Shown here: in pieces, positions 11,539 to 21,527 of the stretch
How positions within the stretch are numbered: the stretch's first letter is position 1
Layout: each line of letters opens with the position of its first letter
Assembly: GCA_037447655.1 (NCBI GenBank)
Contig: JBBHKE010003460.1
Location: 1-64,000 of the forward strand
Direction: 5' to 3'
Length of the DNA: 64,000 nt
Origin: Zygnema cylindricum
Taxonomy: Eukaryota > Streptophyta > Zygnematophyceae > Zygnematales > Zygnemataceae
Made by a program: the position numbers and the translations under genes
The notes under the pieces: model-generated
Seen by the model: the letters and a program-made list of their open reading frames with translations, nothing else
What the model was told of the DNA's origin: nothing
Database searches by the model: none

Positions 11539-12746
11539 GGGTGCGTCCCCATGTATTAAAGTATCGACTTTAATCTGTCGTTTTCACCCAAAACGCAGTT
11601 CCGTACGAGAAAAGCTTTAACCGTACAATAAAAGCAATTCTTTAAAAGTACTGCAAACGTCAAGTCGATACTTTGAGTGTACGTCCTGTTTGTCGTCATG
11701 TTAGCGAATTTTGGCGTTTTCCTTTTTCGACCCCCGGGCAAGAGAATTCAGCCCGTCAAAAAGCTTCATCAAAAATCACCTCGCGACTTGATTTCAGGGA
11801 AAGTACCTCGGAAATGGCGAATGAAAAACGGTCCACGCACGCGCTACACGAGTGGGAAAATTTTAGGTCGATCAAAAAAAAAAAAAATGTCGCTTTGCGA
11901 CCTGTACGATTTTTTTTTTCAGGGGTCTTTCGCTTTCAACGTCATTTCATCAAGGTGAAATCCGCGAGAGAGTAGGTTCTCTCCTTCTACCGTACGCTCT
12001 CCACCTACCGAACACTCTCTCCCACTTCCACCATCACGCTCCCTCACACTCCATGTCTCACACAATGCAAAGCTCCTGAAATTGTTGTTTTTTTTTTTTT
12101 TGTAAAAAATTGCGATGAAGCACTCGTAAATGCGTCTCAGTAAAAAAGGTTTCCTGACAGTTTTCCTGCAACAGATTACCTTTTCTCCGCAACAGATTAA
12201 ATTTTTGAAGCAGGTGTGGAAAAGGAAGAAATTGCGAAGTGTAGAATTTCTTGGTTTTGTAAAAATACGCAGACGGAGAGGAGTCAGCTGGACAGTGTTA
12301 GCAGGGTAGGAGTGTGACAGCGGTAGCAGGGTAGGAGTGTGACAGTGGTAGCAAGGTAGGAGTGTGACAGCGGTAACACTCATGGTCTGATGTGGTCTGA
12401 TGTCTACAATGTCACGGTCAACATTACGATGTCACGTGATGTCGCGGGAGTTGTAACACCATTTGTCATTGTAGACGTGTACATCCGTCGTCAGTTTTTG
12501 AGACGCCAGCAATTGCCGCGTGTATTGTAGACGTTTACAACCGTCGTAGTTATCGCGTACGCCATCATTCATAGTAAGTTTCGTAGTCGTTTCCAACCGT
12601 CGCAAGTTGTACCCACATCTACACCCGTCACATTCCAAAGTTTCGATTTCATTTTCGCACATAGGGACGCTTTTCAAAGTAGTACGAAACACTTCGCTAC
12701 AGTCCAAAATACTTTTCCAAAGTATCGCCTACATGGGGACGTACCC
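11539..12746. mobile_element. Family B element, copy 2 (1.2 kb)
   Basis: The termini are GGGTGCGTCCCCATGT and ACATGGGGACGTACCC, inverted with one mismatch and flanked by TAA at 11536-11538 and 12747-12749. Inside is a 25-bp tandem repeat starting at 12301, 12326 and 12351 (GCAGGGTAGGAGTGTGACAG core). It has no long open frame, so it is non-autonomous. Confidence 0.88.
12301..12378. repeat. 25-bp minisatellite x 3 inside family B copy 2
   Basis: Three units with the core GCAGGGTAGGAGTGTGACAG at 12301, 12326 and 12351 differ by single bases. The other two family B copies lack the array, so it arose within this copy. Confidence 0.9.
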
Positions 12747-13225
12747 TAAAAGCATCGTATTTTTGTGAATCAGACCAACGGTAACCCAAAAAGCTGACTA
12801 AGCAAACACAGCATTCGAACGGCTATTTCGTTGTTCCCGCGCGAAAAAATAGTCCAAGCTAAACCCTAAAAGTTTGAAAATGTGCAGGTTTGTTTTCGCG
12901 CCTATGTTTTATGACGTCGAAGCGTGTGACGTGTCACGTGACACCTTCAATCGGAGTTACGTCCCAAAATTTTGGTGTGAACAAGACCCGTTTTCCGATG
13001 ACTTTTCGGAAAATAATCGGAATGGGCAAAAAGCTAACAAATGCTCCGGTGGGTATAGGCTATCAGTAAACGATAAACAACACTACACCGTGAATCGTTG
13101 TTAGCCTTATGTACGCTATATCGGCACCCCAAAATTTTGACATTGATACCTTAAATATAATAAGTTACACTATTTAGGGACGTGGACCAAAATCTGCCAC
13201 GTCTCCTGGCAATAAATTAGAATTA

Positions 13226-13883
13226 GGGCATGGTTACATCAGGAGGTCTGTGTAATAGTACGGACAGCAAAATTTCAGAGGCCTCAGTTACATCGCGTAT
13301 CGTCTGTAAATAAGATTTTACATACGTGTTTTGACTTGAGTGGTTCCACGTAAGTATACGATCAAATCTATGAAATCGCAAAGATTTGGAAACCGACCAC
13401 TTTCGTATGAAAATCCGTACTTGCGTATTTCGTACGTGTACTTCGGAAGTGTACCGCGTCAATGTACCTCAGAGATCTCCTTCACTCTGCTGACTTTCAA
13501 AAAAAAATCGCATTTCTTTTCGGCAAAAAAAATCCGGTCACCTTATCCGAAGACACGTGACTTTGGGGGCGTGTGAAAATTTCCATTTTTCATCGATGCA
13601 CGTGTCTATCGTCCAGGTGTAGTGAAATGACTGGTTCTGTATTGGTGAACCCACCTCCGCGAGGTGGGTTCACCAATACAGAGGCGCATGTAGCGATTGC
13701 TTCGCAGATGAAGACCAAAGTGTAATCAGACGGTCGACGTATTCTCCTGGATACTTGGAGAATCGTAATCTTATTTTCTGTAATGTTGTTTTCAAGAAAC
13801 TGACGAAAATATAGTACGGAATGGTACGGTTAAGTACAAAATTCTGTATTAAACCTCACTTTTCGTTTGATGTAACCATACCC
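13226..13883. mobile_element. Family C element (TTA target duplication), copy 1, nested
   Basis: The left end GGGCATGGTTACATCA is inverted at the right end as TGATGTAACCATACCC with one mismatch. TTA flanks both sides (13223-13225 and 13884-13886). The centre holds a perfect 21-bp hairpin at 13637-13681. No coding capacity is seen; a PIF/Harbinger-like MITE is the best guess. Confidence 0.85.
13637..13681. repeat. Perfect 21-bp stem, 3-nt loop palindrome
   Basis: CTGTATTGGTGAACCCACCTC is followed by CGC and then the exact inverse complement of the first arm. It sits inside family C copy 1. A related but imperfect pairing is found near 15361-15400 in copy 2, so the hairpin belongs to the family. 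Confidence 0.95.
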
Positions 13884-13980
13884 TTAGTGATGCTATTTTT
13901 TTCTTTACACTAATAATTTCTATACGCTATTAACGTTTCAAGGTGTACTGTACAGTGCAGTACGTCGTGTATATCTGCTA

Positions 13981-14191
13981 CACCGCAAATCGCTATTAGC
14001 GTTGTGTACGCTAATCCCGTCCCGCTTTTTTTTATTCTCAAATAGAATTATCCACACTATTTAAAAAAAACCCTAATTCCAAATTAGGGTAACCGATTTC
14101 TTCAAAAATTTCCAAATTCCGAATTAGCGTAAACCACGCTAATTATAAGTATACGCTAAAGAAACTTCTACGCTAATAGCGATTGGCGGTG
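13981..14191. mobile_element. Family A miniature element, copy near-identical to copy 1
   Basis: This 211-bp element starts CACCGCAAATCGCTATTAGC, ends GCTAATAGCGATTGGCGGTG and is flanked by TA. It aligns end to end with 38-254, differing mainly in the length of a T-run and scattered substitutions. Confidence 0.88.
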
Positions 14192-14213
14192 TACAGTACA
14201 GTACATTGCAATA

Positions 14214-14429
14214 CCCCATGTGTTGCTATTGGTGTTAACGTTATTTTAGCCACCTGAACCATATTTGACCGTACACACATGTCAGATTGTGGATCTGACG
14301 GTTGCGATTGAAAGGTAAGATTCCCAGCTTCCGATTTGCAGTCTCAAATTGAAAATCGGACAATTGTGTACGGAGAACAGATGTATTAAGTGGCAAAAAA
14401 CACATTAACACCAATAGCGATACACGGTT
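14214..14429. mobile_element. Family A variant with a different interior
   Basis: The ends are diverged (CCCCATGTGTTGCTATTGG and CCAATAGCGATACACGGTT) and TA flanks both sides. The interior, with CATGTCAGATTGTGGATCTG and GACGGTTGCGATTGAAAGG, matches 36861-37084 rather than 38-254. It is therefore a second sub-family sharing termini with family A. Confidence 0.7.
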
Positions 14430-14436
14430 TACTGTA

Positions 14437-15706
14437 CATCGCCAATCGCTATTAGCGTAGTGTACGCTAATTCCGTCCAGCTTTTTTTTTCTTTTTATTC
14501 TCAAATAGCGTTGTTTATTCTATTTTTTTCTTTACGCTATTTAGGGTTATTTTTTTAGTACCGTACAAAACGAAAGTACGTTGTCATTTAAATAGTGTGG
14601 TGTAAGGTCAGTGTAAGACCGTACAAAATTGTACCTTTTAAGTGAAAAAGCATAATTAATAAGTTTTAGTAACCACGGACGCATGAGAATATGCGCTCTA
14701 AAAAGGGGATAAAATCGGGTTGTCAATTATCACGTTCGCACATATTCGTCCAACAACCACGGTTCGACTGTTTGAACGTACAATTTGTGTATGATTTGTC
14801 AGATTTTGTACAAATACCTATATTAGTGTAAGCATGTTTGCGACCAACATTTATTTTTTCAAATAACCAAGTTATAATTATTAAACAATTAAGGTCAAGT
14901 TCCATCAGTCGTTTCTGTAATCATACAGCCAACTCTACGGGCCGGGTTTATTGAGTCGATGTTCCATCCCGAAGAGTTTGTAATCCACGTGTTATACATT
15001 GAGTGGCACCACGAGGATTTTGACCGGATATTTAAAATCTTTTAAAAATCTTCACACCGACAAATTTCACTTCAAATCTTCACTTGCGCATAATACGACA
15101 TAACTTTTGCACTTTCTCAAAACGCCAGTCTTTTATGCCAGCTCATTTTTTAGGGTTCTTGTTATCGAACATGACGAAAATCTTTTGCCAAAAATAGTGT
15201 GACGAAAGAAATTGCACGACGAAAGACCGTTTCAAGATTACTTTTTTAATTTCCAGTTGCATTTTGAAAAGTACCTGCCATGTGCAAATTTCGTCAATTT
15301 CCGCTGGTTTTCCATCGTTACACGTAGCTTATTCGTCCAGCGTGTCACGGTTTTTTTTTTTCTGTATCTACCAACCCACCTCCTACAGGCACGCTGGTAG
15401 CTACAAAGAAAAATGAAGTGAACGCCTCGCGGATGAACATCCGACGATCAGTATTACCTCAAAGACCTTCGAAAAGTATTGGCAAGATTCTCAGTAATGT
15501 TGTTTCGCGTATAAAAACAATATAAGCGGTACAGTTTGGTACGGATAGTCGTTGGATTCTATAAACTACCCCACTTTTCGATTAATGGTACTTGACCCTT
15601 AGAATGTATGGTGTTTTCCAAAATTTTCAAATTCTTAATTAGCGTAAACCACGGTAATTATTCCTAATCGCTAAATAAACTTATGCGCTAATAGCGATTA
15701 GCGGTG
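14437..15706. mobile_element. Family A long form carrying a nested family C insertion
   Basis: The left end CATCGCCAATCGCTATTAGC and right end GCGATTAGCGGTG are flanked by TA. It aligns throughout with 19848-20406, which lacks the insertion. The length difference (1270 versus 559) is explained by the 707-bp nested element plus its 3-bp duplication. Confidence 0.88.
14892..15598. mobile_element. Family C element, copy 2, nested, with a known empty site
   Basis: The ends AGGTCAAGTTCCATCA and TAATGGTACTTGACCC are inverted with mismatches and flanked by TTA at 14889-14891 and 15599-15601. The paralogous uninterrupted site near 20293-20312 reads ACAATTAGAATGTATG, exactly the joined flanks with a single TTA, so both ends and the duplication are confirmed inside the window. 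Confidence 0.9.
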
Positions 15707-15978
15707 TACTATACTGTTAACGTTTTTTTATTGCGTCTCGTCTCGTAGTTGTTTCCAAGCTTGCTGGGGGAATACATCTTAAAGATATCAGCGAAGGGTT
15801 GTAACGCTTACGGCATGCTCCCATGTAGCCGAAACTTATTATTGTTGTTTTGCTTTATAGCGAAAAAATGTTGTAGTGATGTACTCTCCATAGTGTTACG
15901 ATGTTCTGCAACGAATCGTTACTTCAAATTGTGACGGATTTAGACGTGAGTGTATTTGTGACGGATGTATGTTTATAA

Positions 15979-16793
15979 GGGTAACATACTAACATTCCAT
16001 TACACGATCCCAGTAAATGTACGAACAAGTCTACTAACAGCGTTTACTGGAAGTCCGCTACATTTTGTCGGGCCAGTAACAAACCTTATTCAATTATGAT
16101 TGGCGCCACATAGAATAGAGTCCAAATTTTGAAAATATAAAAATATTTTTCAAATGTAAAATCTGGACGTAATATATATACCAGCGAAGATAGTTAATGA
16201 TTTCTACGAAAAAATTGCGGCCAGATTTTAATTTTGATAATGGAAATCAAAATTTCGAAAAGGCATGGCAAAAATACGCCGCAAACTTTCAAGGTCGGTG
16301 GATTTCAGACAGAGCGTGCGAAGATACTTTTTGATTGACCTCCATACAACGTGGCATGCGGCACATGGCCTGTACGACGTGTAGGCATGTGATCGCTTGT
16401 TCAAAGTGGATATATTATTGTTTTTCTATGTGTACCAATGGTACACGACCAATGTTAAGCAACTCTCCACGCAAGGAGAATATCTTCACACTGGACGATG
16501 CGGCTTCGCGGATCTAAAAAAGTGAAATATCCAACGAGTAAAGAATTACGCCTACATCATTGTAGCATCCTGACAACTTTTCAGTAACGATGGCCGCAAA
16601 AAAACGATATGTGGCTCTGTACGACAATGTACGAAACCGTACGACGTCAGTAACGAACCCCACACATCGTCTTATAGAATGTTACCCTACGACTACATTA
16701 AATCGCAACAATTGATGACCTTTTTGTAGACGCCTACACCGCACGTACGGCGTCAGTAACGAACCTCACTTTTCGTCTTATAGAATGTTACCC
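15979..16793. mobile_element. Possible inverted-repeat element with GGGTAACAT ends
   Basis: GGGTAACAT at 15979 is inverted as ATGTTACCC ending at 16687 and again at 16793, the right end being part of a duplication. TAA precedes the left end but TAC follows the right ends, so no clean target duplication is seen. The boundaries are weak. Confidence 0.35.
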
Positions 16794-16848
16794 TACGACT
16801 ATAAAAATCGCAACAATTGATGACCTTTTTGTAGACGCCTACACTGGT
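16639..16848. repeat. 106-bp tandem duplication
   Basis: Two units start at 16639 and 16745 with GTACG-CGTCAGTAACGAAC and end in TTTTTGTAGACGCCTACAC. They differ by a few substitutions and a 2-bp length change. The second unit runs into the left end of the family A copy at 16842. Confidence 0.9.
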
Positions 16849-17039
16849 CATCGTTAGTAGAGTTAAAGATTTACTAAGATTAATGCGAAATTAAAACTTA
16901 AAATACTAATTTATTGATAGGACACGTGGCAGATTGTAGTCCACTTTCTCAAATAATGTTGTTAACTCTATTTTGTGATTTTGGCCAAAAAAAGTTGGGA
17001 CCGAATTAATGTTATTAACACTAATAACGATGAGCGGTG
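16842..17039. mobile_element. Family A variant, 198 bp
   Basis: The left end CACTGGTCATCGTTAGTAGAG and right end CTAATAACGATGAGCGGTG are flanked by TA. Its interior, with GGCAGATTGTAGTCCACT and TTTTGGCCAAAAAA, matches the degraded copy in PLD intron 14 (33992-34169). Confidence 0.7.
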
Positions 17040-17595
17040 TAGGTTATTGTGCCTTGGTAGTTCTTTACGCTTTGTGACATTTTGACATCATGCTCACTTT
17101 TGAAGGCATCGACGACACTAATTCCAAAACTTTCCGCCATGCTTTCCCGATTTTGATTTTTCGTCTTTTTTCACTCAACTTGGCAACAAAATACGCCCAA
17201 AGATAGCCAAAAGTTATACTTTTTATAAATCTTTCAGATACCATTATTCGCGTTTTTCATTCCAATAACTGTGAGATAGACGTCGTAGTGAGAGAGGGAG
17301 ACAGGGCAGGCGCCTTCACAAACTTCGCTTTAATGAAATGGCTAGGTCCTCCACGACCTTACACAAAAAAAATTCCGTACAGGCTGAAAACATGAGCGGT
17401 TTCCGGGTACTAAAAAAAAAAAAAACGTGTTACGCGTGTCACGTCTTCCATTTCCCTCATGATTTGTTACATTAACAAATAGCACCTCGCGAGGCGAGAG
17501 GTGACTTCAATAAAAGTTTGAAGATGAGGCAAAGTGACGTGAAAGTTGGTCGAAACGGGCAAAACCACAAACTTTAGAACATTTAAAGTTAGAAA

Positions 17596-18590
17596 ATGGC
17601 GCAAATTCTAATGTGGTATTTCCATTTTTTTGGCACAGTTGAAGGTTTTCTCGATGCGGCCAAAAATTTGGAGGAAAGCGACAAAAAAAAATACCCTTAC
17701 TTTTCCATATGGGAACATGCCCTTAGTCACTCTTGCTATTTATATACAACCTTTAGGGCGTTCCATGTTGACTTCACACCACAACAATTTGGCGTTGTTA
17801 CCAAAGAGGGTTGTGAGGCGATTATTCATGGATATCGGGCTCTTTTGAATCTCCATACGGATCCGCTGGTCTTTTAGTTTGATGTTGCCAACGCTTTGAA
17901 CAATGTCGAACGTAATGTTATCTTTTGGGCATTCCCCGTTGCCTATCAACCAAAATTTTCCCTTTTGTTCGTGCATTTATTGACGTCCGAACTTCCTCAA
18001 CTATCTTGTTGGCGTACTTTGGTGATGTTCCAACATTATAATATACGATTGACACTCGCCGATGTGAACCTTTAGGGGCACCTTTTTTTGCATCAACACC
18101 ATCTATACAGACTGTGCTGCACACAAGCCTTGCGAGACTTTGGTACGGCCTCCCCCGTTTGTTCCCTTCGATCGCAAATGATACCCTTATTGTGGGTCAC
18201 CAAGAACAAGTTATATATATGCCTTTAACCATTTTGCGGAGCAGCTATGTAAGGTTAGTTTTTCATGTAACTCATCTAAAAGTGTGGCTTGGTGCCCACA
18301 AGTTTACCTCATGACTTCGCCGTCCCCATGGGTTATGGAATTTGCGTCTCCACGGTGGGAATCAAAGCATTAAGTTCCTCTAAAGGACCCCATCTTTTAT
18401 GAACGAAGTTGTTGTTTATGCTTTATTTGAAGACCTCTTGCACTTTGACGACATTCCTAAGCTCTTTAACTCCCACGAGGCATTTGCAATCCTCACACGT
18501 TGTTCTACTAAAAACATCTCTAACAAGCCCGAACATTACCCCCCACGACTCGATGTTTTTTCTTCTCCCAAAAACTTAAACTTTTAGTGT
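17596..18590 (+). pseudogene. Decayed LINE-type reverse transcriptase fragment
   Basis: No single frame is open, but pieces in several frames resemble the reverse transcriptase of non-LTR retroelements common in green plants. In order: QFGVVTKEGCEAIIHG (17780-17850); after a stop, FDVANALNNVERNVIFWA (17878-17932), like the family's VDVANAFN block; then EPLGAPF near 18064; then LFPSIANDTLIVG (18158-18196), at the place of the Y/LADD catalytic box but reading IAND; then EDLLHF and EAFAILTRC (18429-18510). Stops and frame changes show it is dead. The family call rests on remembered motif order and was not searched. Confidence 0.65.
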
Positions 18591-18793
18591 GCTCCACCTC
18601 CTCGTAGGGCATAATTTTTTGATCGGCTAGGGGGCACTTTTTCCCGCTTAGAACTTAGCATCCTAATTTTGATTGATGACTTAGGTTTGATACTCAAGGC
18701 TAGAGTTGCTCCCCCGGCATAATCCCCGTTAGGGTGATTTATATACATAAGAGTTTTCAACTATCAATGAAAACTTCAAAGTATCGATTACAT

Positions 18794-19602
18794 GGGCATA
18801 TACCCATGTTAAATCATCGTGTTTTTGCTGTCGTTTTCCTCCAAAATTGAGTCCCTAACGAGAAAACTTTTTTGATGTACGAAAACAATATTTGAAACAT
18901 ATCACAATGAACGTCATCTTGAGATTTCAAGTGTACTCCACTTTTGTCGTGTTATGTTTTCCTTTTGGAGTTTTCATCTTTTCGACCCACGGGCACGCAA
19001 ATCTAGCTCATCAAAAAAGTTGATAAAAAACAAAGTAGTCAATAAAACAACAAAAACCTTTTGCGCACGCGCCACATGAGTGGAATATTTGTAGCGGGAG
19101 AGAGAGTTCTCACTATATTTTTCGTTTCTCGTCACGCGCATATACGGAAAAAATTTGCAGGGGTCTTGGACCTCAACTTTTGGAATAAAACATAACCATG
19201 ATGGTAAGAAATGAAAGAGTTTTTTTTTTTTTTTTTTTTTTACCTTTGGGCATATTTTGATGGCAAGTCGAGTGAGAAAACTTGAAAAAACGAAACCGGC
19301 AAGCCATGGCCAAAAGTTATTGACATAATGACGTAGACGTTGTCACAAGTGAGTATGACGTCATAATTTCACAAACCCCTAAACATCTACAATGTCATGA
19401 AAAACTAGGGCGTCTACAATCGCCGCTGATTTTGTAGACGTCATCAATTCTCATAAGTTTCACAGTCTCATGTTTATAACCGTCAACTTTTGAAGTCCCA
19501 ATTTCATTCTCACACTTTGGAACGCTATGCAAAGTGGTACGAAGAGTCTTCACTAAAATTCAAAGTAATTCTTGAAAGTACCAACCACATAGGCACATAC
19601 CC
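18794..19602. mobile_element. Family B element, copy 3 (degraded)
   Basis: The ends GGGCATATACCCATGT and ACATAGGCACATACCC are diverged forms of the family B termini. TAA follows the right end; the left flank has mutated. The interior matches the other copies (TGTCGTTTTC near the left, repeated CTACAATGTCA-like blocks to the right). It is likely the oldest of the three. Confidence 0.7.
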
Positions 19603-19847
19603 TAAATAAATGACTTGGATCTCAAGTACACAGTACCTACTACCTAGTATGCAAGGACATTGTAGGCAAATGAAGACTTTAAATTTTATTTGGTCGGCTT
19701 AATATCGCGATATACGGTAGCAATGTATCTTTTATCGGGTACTCAATACTAAGTACATATCGAATATTGGCAAAGGGCCTTCGATACACAACATTGCCGG
19801 CTACATTGTGGCAAAAATGAGCCCAAATGGGAGTTATGTATAAACTA

Positions 19848-20406
19848 CACCGCCAATCGTTATTAGCGTAGTGTACGCTAATGCCGTCCCGTTTTTTTTC
19901 TTTTTATTCTCAAATAGCGTAGCTTATTCTATTTTTTTTTGTAAGCCATTTAGGGTTTTTTGTCCAATTAGCGTAAAAACGAAAGTACATTATCATTTAA
20001 ATAGTGTGGTGTACGGTAAGTATCTGACCGTACAGAACTGTACCTTTTTAAGTGAAAAAGTATAATTAATGAGTGTTAGTAACCATGGACGCACGAGAAT
20101 ATGCGCTCTAAAAAGGGGATAAAATCGGGTTGTCAAATATCACGTTCGCACATATTTGTCCAACAACCACGTTTCGACTATGTGAACGTACGATTTGTGT
20201 ACGATTTGTCAGAGTTTGTACAAATACCTATATTAGTGTAAGCATGTTTGAGACCGACATTTTTTTTGTTCAAAGACCCAAATTAGAATTATTAAACAAT
20301 TAGAATGTATGTTTGTTCTCAAATTTTCAAATTCTTAATTAGCGTAAACCACGGTAATTATTCATACTCGCTAAAGAAACTTATACGCTAATAGCGATTG
20401 GCGGTG
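19848..20406. mobile_element. Family A long form, uninterrupted (empty-site copy)
   Basis: This 559-bp element begins CACCGCCAATCGTTATTAGC, ends GCTAATAGCGATTGGCGGTG and is flanked by TA. It is the intact counterpart of 14437-15706 and preserves the pre-insertion TTA target of the family C element. No protein is encoded. Confidence 0.9.
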
Positions 20407-20408
20407 TA

Positions 20409-21527
20409 GAGTTGATTTTTTACCGGCGAAAGGCCTTAAACCCGAATTAGAGAGTACAAATGTGGAATATCAAACAAAATTATGCAAGATTTTTCAGATA
20501 GCCACATATAGCGTACAATCATTCTTAAGGTCACTCTGATCCTCTTTTTTTCCAAATACACTAAGGATTTCTATTGGCCATTCCAAGGATGACACATTAA
20601 CAATAACAGCTGGCTCTCCATCCGCCGCTGACGCTGCGACCAGAAAAAGTATATAGCTGTGAGAAAGGACGGTGTGTACGGTTCTGTAATCAGCTATATG
20701 TACGGATAGGATCGCTCAAACTTTCAAAAATCCTACATGGCGACAGATATATTAACCCGGCGTCCGCATACACTGACCTAAAGTTACGTTTTTAACTTTT
20801 TACGCTAATGGATGCGTTGTGTTTTTCACATTCCTGGCGGCAGTAGAATATCACTGGAAGCGTTTACTGGACACTCGACATGGAGGTTCACCGTACTAGA
20901 TACACGCGTCAGGCTCTTTATGACAATTCTCAAAAAAGTGCCACGTGTGCTTAGCTGCCTACAATCTGCAATTCCAAGGAATATTTTTGTATTGTATGTA
21001 ACGAGCCTTGACTGACACGTGGGAAGCTCTCGGCTGCTGGCTTGCTGAGAGTTGGGAATGCCGTCAACCGGAGTCAAACAAAACAAGACCGCAATTCATG
21101 GCCGTCAGATTATACCACATGGGAATCTGACGGCTGAAATCGACGACTCAGTAACAAAACGTGGCTCAACGGATCCGATCAAAGGTCCGTCAGTTTCGAC
21201 CTATCCGTAGCCGTAAAACAAATACAAGGTCCTGGAGATGATCGCTACAGCACTGTAGCATATTGAGTTTTGTCAGCTACAAGAAATTGTTGGAGCTCGT
21301 CAGTCTCTAAACTTGGCAACAAAGTTATTCTGTTTTTCATTTTCCTGCTTTGGCAGTTTTCTTTTCAGCTGTTTGTTTTTCCTCTCGTTATACCGACAGG
21401 AGAAGCTAGGAGAAAAGCATCCCGTCTCTTCGATTTGCTTGAGAAGGGAAGAGAGGGAGAGGAGGGGAGAGGGAGAGAGGGAGGAGAGAGAGAGAGGGGA
21501 GGGAGAGAGGAAGAAAGAGTGAGTTCC
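20409..21527 (+). promoter_or_regulatory. Upstream region and purine-rich leader of the phospholipase D gene
   Basis: No gene is recognised between the transposon nest and the PLD start codon. The last 90 bp before the ATG (about 21438-21520) is almost pure A/G on the sense strand, likely in the 5' UTR. The frame is open upstream to an ATG at 21270, but that extension crosses the low-complexity tract and matches nothing, so I did not use it. Confidence 0.4.

Larger units (their letters stand above)
13086..13945. mobile_element. Family A element carrying a nested family C insertion
   Basis: The left end is CACCGTGAATCGTTGTTAG and the right end ATTAACGTTTCAAGGTG, with TA on both flanks (13084-13085 and 13946-13947). 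The middle is occupied by the family C element at 13226-13883. Without it the outer element would be about 199 bp. Confidence 0.75.

Noticed and set aside
21270-21527. N-terminal extension of PLD from the ATG at 21270
   Set aside because: It would translate a purine microsatellite into Arg/Glu/Gly repeats; the ATG at 21528 gives a plausible PLD N-terminus.
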